This document shows positions 33,745 to 43,513 of a DNA stretch of 64,000 bases, piece by piece. The position numbers and the translations under genes were made by a program. Every line of letters starts with the position of its first letter. Positions within the stretch are counted from its first letter, which is position 1. Source of the DNA: Sugiyamaella lignohabitans (lineage: Eukaryota > Ascomycota > Dipodascomycetes > Dipodascales > Trichomonascaceae). The stretch spans positions 4,588,001-4,652,000 of the forward strand of contig NC_031672.1 of NCBI RefSeq assembly GCF_001640025.1, read 5' to 3'. The notes beneath the pieces are model-generated. The model made no database searches. It was not told where the DNA came from and saw only the letters and a program-made list of their open reading frames with translations.

Positions 33745-33882
33745 TGCCTCCGGCGGCTGGGGCTGCGCCCCAGACCCCGTGGCTCCTCTCGCTTCGCTCG
33801 AGTCGTTCCGTCGACGGTCCCAGCTGCTCCGCGAAGCGGAGCACAACCAGGGTCTGGGGCGGAGCCCCAGCCGCCGGAGGCA
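33745..33882. repeat. GC palindrome element, full
   Basis: TGCCTCCGGCGGCTGGGG to CCGCCGGAGGCA, with GCTCCGCGAAGCGGAGC in the right half. Confidence 0.9.
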
Positions 33883-33911
33883 GACTGGCGCCGCGGCGCG
33901 TGGGGCGGGTG

Positions 33912-33930
33912 TGCCTCCGGCAGCTGGGCT
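33912..33930. repeat. GC palindrome element, short left-end fragment
   Basis: TGCCTCCGGCAGCTGGGCT only, 30 bases after the full copy. Confidence 0.6.
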
Positions 33931-34231
33931 GGTATGCTTGTAACGGGGTATGATGAAGTTTGACCTTCTGGTGTCGGGGCCACAAAGGAGCACATCTTTT
34001 GAGACCAAGTTCTTTGTTTTTAGTACCGAAGAGAGAGTATAATGAATTTAAATTTAAAAGCGTAGCAAGCTCGGAAGAGTGTTTTCAATGGGGTAAATGA
34101 AAAGATCGACATTTTTATATCCGGGATTACTTACACACCTCACCACATCCACCCCTCCGAACCCGTGAAAAAAAGCCACAACCCGTCTCTCCTCACCGCA
34201 ATCCAACTCCAATCGGCTCCAGAATCCATAA

Positions 34232-34287
34232 CTCCTGCGAAGCAGGAGCAACCAGGGTCTGGGGCGGAGCCCCAGCCGCCGGAGGCA
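34232..34287. repeat. GC palindrome element, right half
   Basis: CTCCTGCGAAGCAGGAG followed by a right arm ending CCGCCGGAGGCA, 84 bases upstream of the J-protein ATG, hence probably in its leader or core promoter. Confidence 0.85.
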
Positions 34288-34370
34288 GATCCCACGCCGC
34301 GTAGAGTGCGGCGTGGTGATTCAGGGGGAAAAGAGGTGCAAGTGAGGGAGATGGTTGGAGAGTATGAACG

Positions 34371-35186
34371 ATGGCTGGTGCCGGGAGAGCGCGACTGGCG
34401 AGTTTTGTGCTGGCAGATGGCGCGAGGGTGGGGAGGAGGAGGACGACGATGAGGGCGAGCAGGTGGTGGTTGGACCGGGATCGGGCCGGGTATAGCGGGA
34501 ATAGCGGGGTTGGAGGTACTCATTATGAAGTGCTGGGAGTGGCCCGGACAGCCACGGACAGACAGATTAAGAAACGGTTTTTCGAGTTGTCGAAAAAGTA
34601 TCATCCCGACAAGACTCGGACTCTACAGGAAGAAGACAAAGTGCATAGCAACCGCAAGTTTCAGAAGATCAAAGAAGCTTATGATACTTTGTCGAATAAG
34701 GCATTGCGTACCAGTTACGACCATTCTCTTGGATCCGGGTCAGCAGGCTCGTCAGGGTCTAATCCATATTATAATACAGGACCTGGCGACGCAAGAAGAC
34801 CCTCATCAGGCCAAACTCATGTCCGGCGACGCAAAGTGTATAATTACGACCGGCCATACGCCAACCCCCAAGATCCTAATTCCGGCCGGACCTCGTCCTC
34901 GTCATCCTCGTCGTCACACCCGGACCACCCACTAAACCCGGGCTTCCACCGGACCGGATCAAACCACGACGTACCGCATTTCGACTTCGACAAGCATTTC
35001 AAACAACAGCAGGGCTACGAACAGCACCGGCTCAAACGAGTCCAGGAACGGGCCGCGGAAATCCACTCTCACCACACCCGCCTCGAACACTTCGACCCGC
35101 GTCGGTCCACCAAACTGTCTCTCTCCGCTATCGGCACGCTCTCAGCAGTCGCTGGCGCTGTGGCCCTCTTTGCATATTTCCACTAA
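34371..35186 (+). CDS. J-domain (Hsp40) protein, probably mitochondrial, with C-terminal membrane anchor
   Basis: Co-chaperone that would stimulate an Hsp70 ATPase. From ATG 34371 it is 271 residues. The N-terminus is Arg-rich and almost free of acidic residues (MAGAGRARLASFVLADGAR), like a mitochondrial presequence. A second in-frame ATG at 34449 (MRASRWW) is an alternative start. The J domain at about residues 50-120 contains THYEVLGVARTATDRQIKKR, the essential HPD in KYHPDKTR, and a closing AYDTLSNKALR. A Ser/Gly linker and a His-rich stretch follow. A hydrophobic segment (LSLSAIGTLSAVAGAVALFA) lies at the very C-terminus. No zinc finger or peptide-binding domain, so class III. The layout resembles yeast Jid1, but I do not claim orthology. 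Convergent with POR1. Confidence 0.85.
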   Translation: MAGAGRARLASFVLADGARVGRRRTTMRASRWWLDRDRAGYSGNSGVGGTHYEVLGVARTATDRQIKKRFFELSKKYHPDKTRTLQEEDKVHSNRKFQKIKEAYDTLSNKALRTSYDHSLGSGSAGSSGSNPYYNTGPGDARRPSSGQTHVRRRKVYNYDRPYANPQDPNSGRTSSSSSSSSHPDHPLNPGFHRTGSNHDVPHFDFDKHFKQQQGYEQHRLKRVQERAAEIHSHHTRLEHFDPRRSTKLSLSAIGTLSAVAGAVALFAYFH

Positions 35187-35210
35187 CTCCGGCGACGGGC
35201 TCGGGGGGTC

Positions 35211-35390
35211 TGCCTCCGGCGGCTGGGGCTCCGCCCCAGACCCTGGTTGCTCCTCTCGCTTCGCTCGAGTCGGGCGTGGGGGTGCCTGTCCGGCTGGGGT
35301 TGGCGGCGTTACTGGAGATCCAGGCGCCCGACTCGAGCGAAGCGAGAGGAGCAACCAGGGTCTGGGGCGGAGCCCCAGCCGCCGGAGGCA
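35211..35390. repeat. GC palindrome element, full
   Basis: TGCCTCCGGCGGCTGGGG to CCGCCGGAGGCA with CTCTCGCTTCGCTCGAG in both halves. Starts 25 bases after the J-protein stop and ends 86 bases before the POR1 stop. Confidence 0.92.
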
Positions 35391-35475
35391 CACCCCGTCC
35401 CCCAGGAGGTTATAGACTATACACTATTTATTTTCTACTCGACAGTAAAACCTAGAAACCAGTGAGAGTGGGTGA

Positions 35476-36330
35476 TTAGGCGGCGAAGGTGAAAGAGACA
35501 CCGAGCTTGTGAGCAGACTCGTTGAGACGCTGGGTGTCGATGGACAGACCGAGGCCGAGGGTGACGCCGGGCTTGAGGGATTGCGAGTACGAGAGAGCGG
35601 CAATTCCTTGCGAGTTGATCTTGGCCTTGGCGAAAGCCGACTCGTCGAGCTTGTGCTTGGCACCGACTTCGAGTCCGACGTTGGATCCGGCCTTAGAGTC
35701 CCAGGTGGCCTTGGCTCCGGCCTCGGTGAAGGCGTTGACACGGTGGTAGTACGAGGCAGAGAAAACGCTCAAGTTGTTGGTGGCAGTAACGGCAGCAGTG
35801 TACAAAGGAGCAGTGTATCCAGTGGCAGCAGAGTACTTAGTAATCTTACCGTCAAGGATATCGTAACCGATCTCGGCTCCAGCAAGGAATCCGTCGTGGC
35901 CAATAGTAGCATCACCAGTGAAGGTAGGTCCCTTCAACAAATCGAAAAAGGCACGAGCGTGGAAAGCAGGTTGACGGAAGTAGATACCCAAACGAGCGTT
36001 CTTGGCACCAGAAGCAGGCAAGAAAGAAGTGACAAGCTCTCCCTTAAGACCGGGAGTGAAAGCCTCGTCGAGCTCGATCTTGGTGTCAAGAACATTGGCA
36101 GTGGTCCAGCCTTGAGTCAAGGTCAAACCAGTGGCCTTGTCAGTGTACTTGGACTCCAAAGTACCAGCAATAGATCCGTCCTTTTGGTTGGATTTACCCT
36201 TGACTGTGAAGTTGACGCCGTTAGGAGCCTTAGTCTTGATCTCCAAATTGGCATTGGCCAAGTGGTAGAAGTCTCTCGACAAAAGGTCGTTGGCGGGCTT
36301 GGCGATATCGGTGAAAGCAGGAACAGACAT
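35476..36330 (-). CDS. POR1: Mitochondrial outer membrane porin (VDAC)
   Basis: Beta-barrel channel for metabolites and ions across the mitochondrial outer membrane. 284 residues from MSVPAFTDIAKPANDLLSRD, almost exactly the family length (yeast Por1 is 283 aa). Features include the N-terminal helix, alternating beta-strand pattern, and the C-terminal LGLGLSIDTQ and HKLGVSFTF strands of eukaryotic porin. The ATG at 36330 is chosen over a non-ATG codon five residues earlier, because MSVPAF matches family starts. An acceptor-like ACTAACAG 15 bases upstream suggests a leader intron. Convergent with the J-protein gene. Confidence 0.97.
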   Translation of the reverse strand: MSVPAFTDIAKPANDLLSRDFYHLANANLEIKTKAPNGVNFTVKGKSNQKDGSIAGTLESKYTDKATGLTLTQGWTTANVLDTKIELDEAFTPGLKGELVTSFLPASGAKNARLGIYFRQPAFHARAFFDLLKGPTFTGDATIGHDGFLAGAEIGYDILDGKITKYSAATGYTAPLYTAAVTATNNLSVFSASYYHRVNAFTEAGAKATWDSKAGSNVGLEVGAKHKLDESAFAKAKINSQGIAALSYSQSLKPGVTLGLGLSIDTQRLNESAHKLGVSFTFAA

Positions 36331-36387
36331 TGTTTCTTTTCTCACTGTTAGTTCTCTGACGGTGTCTCAGGTGGGGGGGGAAGGGTC

Positions 36388-36448
36388 TGCCTCCGGCAGC
36401 TGGGGCTCTGCCCCAGACCCCGTGGCTCCTCGAGCTTCGCTCGAGGAG
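36388..36448. repeat. GC palindrome element, left half
   Basis: TGCCTCCGGCAGCTGGGG through CCTCGAGCTTCGCTCGAGG, an inner hairpin with a longer perfect stem than in other copies. Confidence 0.85.
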
Positions 36449-36521
36449 ATTGCGTGGGGATTGGTTTCTGTGAATAATACGATATTGAACCTCAGGAGAT
36501 GAAGAGGAAATTGAGAATGAA

Positions 36522-36564
36522 CGACAGAAACAGACAGAAACAGACAGAAACAGACAGAAACAAG
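36522..36564. repeat. CAGACAGAAA tandem repeat
   Basis: Four copies of a ten-base unit in the POR1 upstream region. Similar short tandem repeats (AACTCAAA) follow at about 36705-36738. Confidence 0.8.
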
Positions 36565-37509
36565 AATTTAGATCTGAAAGGCAGAAAGACTGACCCCTGA
36601 CATAGACACACTGACAGGCAGACTGACTGACGGGGTCACAGCACCGAATAACCGGTAAACAAAAGTCTGTAATCCAGTAACTCAATCTCTGAATAACTGG
36701 CTCAACAACTCAAAACTCAAAAACTCAAAAACTCAATTGCTGAACAATTTAATAGCTGAATAGTTGGTTGATGAACTGAATTGACTGACAGCTGCCCAAC
36801 TGAGAGCACCAGTCACAGAAAAAACAACTGCAGCATGACTGCCAGAAACGAGCCAAAATTCAGAAAACATTTCTCTTCCAAAAACTTATAACTGCTCTTT
36901 CCACTGTCATTCAACTCTCATTTCATCTGCCATTTCATCTGCCATTGCAACATTCGATTGTCAGTCGATGGCAATTGGGTCCGCATCACGACCTCGGTCA
37001 CACTCAAAACTGGGGTTGGAACTCTTCCAAACCGTTCCCCACGAAACAGAGTTTCCTGAGTTTTTAGATTTCAATTGACCGTCAATTGCAATTCCCATTG
37101 TTCAACCCCGTTATTTATCCACTTTCTAGCCCATTCTTATCCTATTTTACTTACAGAATTCGGTTTCTGATGTGTTACTCGAGGTGGTAGACAGGAAGAA
37201 CAAATGGGAAAAACGTCTGTGGTTCGTGCATTTTGTGCACAACAGAACAGGTGATCAAGGGCCACACTGTGCACAAATCACGGGGCCGCTGCATGTGCCA
37301 TCGTCGTTTTTTTCGTGCCTCATTCGTCGTCCATTACCGCCGCTGTCTCTTTTCTCGCGTATTCTTCTCGTCTGTTGGGGATTACCTGTCCAATCAGATC
37401 GCTGTCATGTGGTTCTCCCCCTGCTCATCTCCCGGCCCTAACCTAACCTCGCTCGCCATTCAACGGTCGATGGAGTTCGTTTCTCATCCGCGCCGTCGCC
37501 AAGGGGGTG

Positions 37510-37679
37510 TGCCTCCGGCGGCTGGGGCTCTGCCCCAGACCCCGTGGCTCCTCTCGCTTCGCTCGAGTCGTTGCGTATGGTGGTCCGACCACGTTAGAAA
37601 CTGCCTTCACCCCAAACCCGACTCGAGCGAAGCGAGAGGAGCCACGGGGTCTGGGGCAGAGCCCCAGCCGCCGGAGGCA
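37510..37679. repeat. GC palindrome element, full, left boundary of the gene array
   Basis: TGCCTCCGGCGGCTGGGG to CCGCCGGAGGCA. Directly after it begins the spacer GCAGACCGGCTAGACTAG that recurs downstream of most array genes, so the repeated unit starts at this element. Confidence 0.9.
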
Positions 37680-38534
37680 GACCGGCTAGACTAGTAAGAT
37701 GCCATCTACCATATTCGAGTTCTTTTAGTATGTTACGGAACATTCGAATCAAAGAGTTGAAAGAAGATAGGGGGGATCTGATGAGAGACAGTGGATAACA
37801 GATGTAGGAGTGGATGGAAGATGGAAGAGTTGATACCTGTGTTCTGCGGGTATGAGAAGAAATCAGTTGACTCAGTGAATTAGCCCTATCAGCCCTTTTT
37901 AAGGTGAATGGTGAAATAACGGAAATCAACGTTCGGTTTGTTTGGTTGTTCGCTGATTTTGTTTATTTAATTCGTTATTTTTCTATTCTGTTGTTTATTG
38001 TCTTGTATGGGCATATCAGCAGCAACATGTGTCAACGGTGCTAGCTTTTTACATCAATATTCCATTTTTGCTCTCGAGCCTGTATACTCATTAAAGACCA
38101 ATCAGGAATGGACCTAATGTGGTCTTTTTTTAGTTCTGATATATAATTGATATTTTGAGTATTATAATTATATTTTTCTGAGGAAGAACGTTACCTCTCA
38201 GTACGTGAAGCATATGTTGGCAATATTTATGTTATATGGCCAAATCGGGGTGTTTTTTTCTCGAGATACTCACGTACCCTTCCTTCACACGACCTTCGAC
38301 GGACCCAGCTGCTCCGCTTCGCGGATCACAACCAGGGTCTGGGGCGGAGCCCCAGCCGCCAGAGGCAGACCCCTCCACCTTCCGAGTACTATAGAGGAAT
38401 ATTCAGGGGTAGCCCCTTATAGCGATATTATCCCACTATAGTCATCATTTCTAAACTAATGCCGACAATAGAGGCAGCATCCAGCATACATCGTTATCTG
38501 GCTCACGACTTCACGAGGATATATATCTGAAATA
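37680..38534. other. Array spacer 1 (leader of copy 1)
   Basis: Begins with the common array spacer (GACTAGTAAGATGCC, TGTTACGGAACATTCGA, GATAGGGG, CAGTGGATAACAGATG). It then has a TTTGTTTATTTAATTCGTTA block, a half GC palindrome, and the conserved leader ending GGATATATATCTGA just before the ATG. No gene of its own. Confidence 0.7.
38311..38367. repeat. GC palindrome element, right half upstream of array copy 1
   Basis: GCTCCGCTTCGCGGATCAC (one side of the hairpin altered) then a right arm ending CCGCCAGAGGCA. Confidence 0.85.
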
Positions 38535-39617
38535 ATGAGCACAGAAACAACGAAAAAACCGAAATGCCGCGAGCAAGTGCTTGCTGAGAGATGGTCCATA
38601 GTGTCATATGTGTTGTTCTTTCTGGCCACCGTCTTTGCTAGCGGTTTCGATGGACCACGTGAACTAGATGACGAAGATATAATTAGATTCTGGAACTGGA
38701 TTGTGATAGCGGAAATAGTTCGTCCAGTCTCGATCTTCGTCTATCTTTATATGTGTACTCGTGCTGGAAAATACAGGCATGAAATGCGAGTGTTTCGTGG
38801 TGCTCTCTTGGCCCGTGCATTTAATGTGGTCTTGATCATATTTTTTATGACCAATTTTTGGACTACTGATATTATTGTCCGACCAGTGGCTTCTGTCATG
38901 GGGCGGGACTTGAAATACTTCATCTACACTTTATGGGGTGGGGTTGCAGCATATTTTGTTGTTGATTCGGTTCGTTTATACAAGAGACGGACCTACTCGA
39001 TCGATAGCCATGAACCTTTATTAGATGGCAACGGTGAAATTGAGATGCTTCAGAGACAAAAGAACTTGGCTCCTGTTACACGGCGGGGTCAAATTGCCCT
39101 TTTCGGAATTTTGGCTTCGTTTCTCCCTATATTCATTTTCCCGAGAAACGTTTTCGCTCTGTACTGTTTCCTATTGTTCCCTCCGGCCTTCACTCTTTTG
39201 GCCATGTGTGGACACAGATTCATGGAAGCGTTCAAGTGTACTTATAGAAGGGCACTTATAGTAAGGGTTACTTATCTTAGTATTGATCTGGTGCTTAGCG
39301 TATGTTCGGGCGCAGCTGCAGTGTATTTCTGGGCTCATCTAGTAAACCAGAAGACTTCGACAGATGCTGTTATGTACAAGTCGTTTGGAGTCTTCTTTTC
39401 TCTTTTAAGTGCCGAGTCAGTGGTCGCTGCACTTATAATTGCTTGCGAACTCCACAAATTCCGCCGCAATAAGGTTGCTTTTGAAGCTCTTCAGGAAGAA
39501 ATCGCGGCTGAAATTGAAGCTATGAAACTTGCTGGCACCAGCAAGGAACTTGAAAACTTGAGTGCCGATGGTCCTTCTGCTCAGCGAGTACCTCTACTCT
39601 GCGAATTTGAGATTTGA
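38535..39617 (+). CDS. Array membrane protein, copy 1
   Basis: First of seven tandem paralogues; I do not recognise the family. 360 residues. By eye there are about eight hydrophobic segments: near residues 25-45, 55-80, 95-115, 128-150, 185-205 and 208-235, then two between about 240 and 305. The N-terminus is short and polar (MSTETTKKPKC). A loop after segment 4 carries RLYKRRTYSIDS and EPLLDGNGEIEM. The C-terminal tail is charged and helical (FEALQEEIAAEIEAMKLAG), probably cytosolic. There is no signal peptide and no catalytic motif. Copy-specific features: GRDLKY where others have RQDLKY, HEPLL for NEPLL, and a CEFEI end shared only with copy 7. The ATG at 38535 is conserved in all copies. 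Confidence 0.8.
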   Translation: MSTETTKKPKCREQVLAERWSIVSYVLFFLATVFASGFDGPRELDDEDIIRFWNWIVIAEIVRPVSIFVYLYMCTRAGKYRHEMRVFRGALLARAFNVVLIIFFMTNFWTTDIIVRPVASVMGRDLKYFIYTLWGGVAAYFVVDSVRLYKRRTYSIDSHEPLLDGNGEIEMLQRQKNLAPVTRRGQIALFGILASFLPIFIFPRNVFALYCFLLFPPAFTLLAMCGHRFMEAFKCTYRRALIVRVTYLSIDLVLSVCSGAAAVYFWAHLVNQKTSTDAVMYKSFGVFFSLLSAESVVAALIIACELHKFRRNKVAFEALQEEIAAEIEAMKLAGTSKELENLSADGPSAQRVPLLCEFEI

Positions 39618-39701
39618 GTCTCATAACCACTATCTATGATATTTATATTTATTACTTTTTTTTCTTTATTTAATAGATTTATTGTGTCGAACAACAGTAG
39701 A

Positions 39702-39902
39702 CGGCTCCGGCGGCTGGGACTGCGCCCCAGACCCCCCGGCTCCTGCTTCGCAGGAGACATCTGGGACCGTCGAGGGAGCGAGCAGCAGTCTCATCCGCCG
39801 ACAGGCGCAATCAACAGTGAAAACCACGACTCCCGACGCCCCGACTCGGGCGAAGCGAGAGGAGCCACGAGGTCTGGGGCAGAGCCCCAGCCGCCGAAGG
39901 CA
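39702..39902. repeat. GC palindrome element, full, after array copy 1
   Basis: Diverged left end (GGCTCCGGCGGCTGGGAC), CTCCTGCTTCGCAGGAG, an array-specific centre (TCATCCGCCGACAGGCGC and CCACGACTCCCGACG), then a right arm ending CCGCCGAAGGCA. Confidence 0.88.
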
Positions 39903-40322
39903 GACCGGCAAGACTAGTAAGATGTCATCTGCCATATTCGAGTTCTTTTGGTACGTTACGGAACATTCGAGTCAAAATAGTTGAAGGAAGATAGGGGTAA
40001 CCTGACTAGAGACAGTGGATAACAGATGTAGGAGTGGATGGAAGATGGAAGAGTTGATACCTGTGTTCTGTGGGTATGAGAAGAAATCAGTTGACTCAGT
40101 GAGTTTGCCCGATCTACCCTTTTTGAGGTAAGAGCTGAAATGACTATGTAATTGATACTTTGAGTTTATAATTACATTTTTCACAGGCAGAACGTTACCT
40201 TTAGGTATGTGAATTAGCATATTTTGGCAATATTTTTGTTATATGGCCAAGTCGGGGAGTTTTTCTCGAGACACTTAAGTACCCTACCCTCACCCCTCAC
40301 ACGACCTTCGACGGTCCCAGCT

Positions 40323-40379
40323 GCTCCGCTTCGCGGAGCACAACCAAGGTCTGGGGCGGAGCCCCAGCCGCCGGAGGCA
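40323..40379. repeat. GC palindrome element, right half upstream of array copy 2
   Basis: GCTCCGCTTCGCGGAGC plus right arm ending CCGCCGGAGGCA. Confidence 0.88.
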
Positions 40380-40546
40380 GACCCCTCCACCTTCCGAGTA
40401 CTATAGAGGAATATTCAGGGGTAGCCCCTTATAGTGATATTATCCCCCTATAGTCATCATTTCTAAACTAATAGCGACAATAGAGGCAGCGTACAGCATC
40501 CATCGTTATCTGGCTCACGACTTCACGAGGATATATATCTGAAACA

Positions 40547-41629
40547 ATGAGCACAGAAACAACAAAAAAACCGAAATGCCGCGATCAAGTGCTTGCTGAG
40601 AGATGGTCCATAGTATCATATGTGTTTTACATTGTGGCCACCGTCTTTCTTAGCGGTTTCAATGGACCAGGTGAACTAGATGACGAAGATATAGTTAGAT
40701 TCTGGAACTGGATTGTGATAGCGGAAATAGTTCGTCCAGTCTCGATCTTCGTCTATCTTTATATGTGTACTCGTGCTGGAAAATATAGGCCAGAAATGCG
40801 AGCGTTTCGTGTTGCTCTCTGGACCCGTGCATTTAATGTGGTCTTGATCATACTCTTTACAACCAATTTTGGGACTACTGAGATTATTGTCCGACCAGTG
40901 GCTTCTGTCATGAGACAGGACTTGAAATACTTCATCTACACTTTATGGGGCGGGGTTGCAGCATATTTTGTTGTTGATGTGGTTCGTTTATACAAGAGAC
41001 GGACCTACTCGATCGATAGCAATGAACCTTTATTAGATGGCAGCGGTGAAATTGAGATGACTCAAAGACAAAAGAACTTGGCTCCTGTTCGACTGCGGGC
41101 TCAAATTGCCCTTTTAGTAATTTTGGCTTCGTTTTTCCCTATATTCATTTTCCGGAAAAACTTTTTCGCTCTGTACTGTTTCCTATTGTTCCCTCCGGCC
41201 TACACTGTTCTGGTTATGTGTGGATACAGATCCATGGAAGCGTTCAAGTGTACTTATAGAAAGGCACTAATAGGAGGAGTTGTTTATCTTAGTATTGTTC
41301 TGGTGCTTAGCGTATGTTCGGGTACAGCTTCAGTGTATTTCTGGGCTCATCTAGTAAACCAGAAGACTTCGACAGATGCTGTTATGTATAAGTCGTTTGG
41401 TGTCTTCTGTTCTCTTTTTACTGCCGAGTCAGTGGTCGCTGCACTTATACTTGCTTGCGAACTCCACAAATTCCGCCGCAATAAGGTTGCTTTTGAAGCT
41501 CTTCAGGAAGAAATCGCGGCTGAGATTGAAGCTATGAAACTTGCTGGCACCAGCAAGGAACTTGAAAACTTAACTGCCGATGGTCCTTCTGCCCAGCGAG
41601 TACCTCTACTCTGCGAACTTGAGGTTTGA
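40547..41629 (+). CDS. Array membrane protein, copy 2
   Basis: 360 residues, colinear with copy 1 without gaps. Differences cluster in the first hydrophobic segment (YVFYIVATVFLSGFNG), the segment-3 approach (FRVALWTRAFNV) and segments 5-7 (LLVILASFFPIFIFRKN, IGGVVYLSIVLVL). The last 70 residues are nearly unchanged, ending CELEV. Same topology and same conserved leader. Unknown family and function. Confidence 0.8.
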   Translation: MSTETTKKPKCRDQVLAERWSIVSYVFYIVATVFLSGFNGPGELDDEDIVRFWNWIVIAEIVRPVSIFVYLYMCTRAGKYRPEMRAFRVALWTRAFNVVLIILFTTNFGTTEIIVRPVASVMRQDLKYFIYTLWGGVAAYFVVDVVRLYKRRTYSIDSNEPLLDGSGEIEMTQRQKNLAPVRLRAQIALLVILASFFPIFIFRKNFFALYCFLLFPPAYTVLVMCGYRSMEAFKCTYRKALIGGVVYLSIVLVLSVCSGTASVYFWAHLVNQKTSTDAVMYKSFGVFCSLFTAESVVAALILACELHKFRRNKVAFEALQEEIAAEIEAMKLAGTSKELENLTADGPSAQRVPLLCELEV

Positions 41630-41708
41630 GTCTCTTAACCACTATATATGATTTTATTACTTTTTTTTCTTTATTTAATAGGATTTCTTGTGTCGAACAA
41701 CAGCAGAC

Positions 41709-41884
41709 GGCTCCTGCTTCGCAGGAGATTTATGGGACCGTCGAGGTAGCGGGGCGGCAGTCACATCCGCCAACAGGCGCCATCAACAGTGAAAACGACG
41801 ACTCCCGACGCCCCGACTCGAGCGAAGCGAGAGGAGCCACGGAGTCTGGGGTAGAGCCCCAGCGAGCCCCAGCAGCCGAAGGCA
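41709..41884. repeat. GC palindrome element after array copy 2, left arm deleted
   Basis: The outer left arm is missing: the text passes from GACGG straight to CTCCTGCTTCGCAGGAG. Centre and right arm remain, and the right arm has a small internal duplication (AGCCCCAGCGAGCCCCAG). Confidence 0.85.
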
Positions 41885-42303
41885 GACCGGCAAGACTAGT
41901 AAGATGTCATCTGCCATATTGGAGTTCTTTTGGTACGTTACGGAACATTCGAGTCAAAAGAGTTGAAAGAAGATAGGGGTAACCTGATTAGAGACAGTGG
42001 ATAACAGATGTAGGAGTGGATGGAATATGGAAGAGTTGATACCTGTGTTCTGTGGGTATGAGAAGAAATCAGTTGACTCAGTGAGTTTGCCCGATCTACC
42101 CTTTTTGAGGTAAGAGCTGAAATGACTATGTAACTGATACTTTGAGTTTATAATTACATTTTTCACAGGCAGAACGTTACCTATAGGTATGTGAATTAGC
42201 ATATGTTGGCAATATTTTTGTTATATGGCCAAGTCGGGGAGTTATTTTCGAGAGACTTAAGTACCCTACCCTCACCCCTCACACGACCTTCGACTGTCCC
42301 AGA

Positions 42304-42361
42304 TGCTCCGGTTCGCGGAGCACAACCAGGGTCTGGGGCGGAGCCCCAGCCGCCGGAGGCA
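42304..42361. repeat. GC palindrome element, right half upstream of type A module 1
   Basis: GCTCCGGTTCGCGGAGC then a right arm ending CCGCCGGAGGCA. Confidence 0.88.
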
Positions 42362-42411
42362 GACCCCACCACCCTCTGAGTACTATAGAGGAATATTCAG
42401 GGGTAGAGGGG

Positions 42412-42427
42412 TGCAGATCGATCTGCA
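42412..42427. repeat. Perfect 16-base palindrome at module start
   Basis: TGCAGATCGATCTGCA. Repeated intact at 48761, 51891 and 55235, and mutated at about 45595. Confidence 0.8.
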
Positions 42428-42480
42428 GAGTGGACTTATCAGAAGGCTTTTGCAGGTGAACAGACCAGAGATAGACAGCG

Positions 42481-42890
42481 ATGGCGACCGTGACTGAGAC
42501 CACTGGAAGGGTCCGGACGTTCGAAGTTTGGGATTGGACAATGATCACTTGCTTATTTACTGTCTTTGGGCACGTTATCACTTCACGGCCGGTTTGGCGG
42601 AACCGCAGTGCAGTAAGCGAAAGTGAGATGATGGCTTGCAGCAACGGGTCTACAATCAAAACAAACAGTACATCGACTTTAAAGTTAAAAAGGAACAGCG
42701 ACTGGTAGAAAATAGACGTAAACTTGAACTTGAGCAAGGTGGAAGGCGTAGACTCGACACTGTAGTTATGAACAAACGGAGACGAGAGGATAGTGACGAA
42801 AGTAATAAAGATCAGTACTTTTATATTAACTATGGTTCACCTACAGAACAACAAAGAATCGTTAGTATGACAACACAACAGAAGAAATGA
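42481..42890 (+). pseudogene. Type A gene relic 1
   Basis: Starts MATVTETTGRVRTFEVWDWT, runs 75 residues and stops. A second overlapping frame (from about 42627) continues as a charged helical stretch (VKKEQRLVENRRKLELEQ) to TGA 42888. The two frames look like one gene broken by a frameshift, or a fusion of two pieces. The N-terminal part is shared with the type B relics, while the later part is not. Confidence 0.5.
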
Positions 42891-42912
42891 GGAATAATAG
42901 CTTTAAATAAAC

Positions 42913-42970
42913 TGAACACCTTCATTATTAAAATAAATCTGATGGAAGGTGTTTATAGACCTTCCAAGAA
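42913..42970. repeat. Hairpin-forming sequence after type A relic 1
   Basis: AACACCTTC and GAAGGTGTT can pair (nine bases). The second arm can alternatively pair with the following ACCTTCC. Conserved after all three type A relics. Confidence 0.6.
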
Positions 42971-43513
42971 TAAGCTCTACGCGAATAATAGTGACGAATC
43001 ATGAACAGATGACAATGTCATCAGGGCACTCGAAGTTAAGACCGCGAAAAACCCACCGATCAGCAGTAAACTACAGAGAATAGATATATTACTAATCACT
43101 ACGAAACGTTGCTTCCAATAACCATATTGCTATCTGGAATGGTTAAGAACAGTGTCATCAATGGAGGACTGTTGACGCTGGATCATGGTCTAAGCATTGA
43201 ATCACCTACCCTATAAACATAATATTGAATAGCTTGATAACCAACTCCTACAGAAGTACGGCCATTTTCTCTTTCCAATTGGATAGAGGAAAAGAAATTA
43301 GTAACAATTTCTCTGACAAGAATAATTATCTGAGACTCAAAAGAGAAGTCAGTTGAACTCTAATCGAAGTCGGCCCGCCGACCTTATCGACCACAGCTGC
43401 ACCTCTTATATCGTCCCGATATAGTCATCAATTTCTACACTAATGCCGACAATAGAGGCAGCATCCATCGTTATCTCGCTCACGACTTCACGAGGATATA
43501 TATCTGAACAACA

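Larger units (their letters stand above)
32682..34370. other. Divergent promoter region RHO3 / J-protein
   Basis: About 1.7 kb, AT-rich near RHO3 with repeated GTCGATTA-type motifs (32810-32870) and AATCAATC runs (33150-33190). Further on are C-rich sequence, one full GC palindrome, a fragment and a half copy. No credible gene. Confidence 0.6.
36345..37154 (-). other. Possible 810-base POR1 leader intron
   Basis: On the minus strand a GTAAGT donor starts at 37154 and ACTAACAG ends at 36345, 14 bases before the ATG. The interval contains a half GC palindrome and tandem CAGACAGAAA repeats. It is long for a yeast intron, so I hold it loosely. Confidence 0.4.
39618..40546. other. Array spacer 2 (short type)
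   Basis: Full GC palindrome, common spacer, half GC palindrome, then GTAGCCCCTTATAG leading directly into the conserved leader. It lacks the gene-relic module present in later spacers. Confidence 0.7.
41630..43513. other. Array spacer 3 (with type A module)
   Basis: Partly deleted GC palindrome, common spacer, half palindrome, 16-base palindrome, type A gene relic, a hairpin, then the conserved leader with GGATATATATCTGAAC before the next ATG. Confidence 0.7.

Noticed and set aside
35509..36351. 280-codon ORF opposite POR1
   Set aside because: Antisense shadow of a certain porin gene; no family resemblance.
37172..37441. Small ORF in the POR1 upstream region
   Set aside because: No family resemblance, compositionally like surrounding non-coding DNA, and overlaps the POR1 leader.
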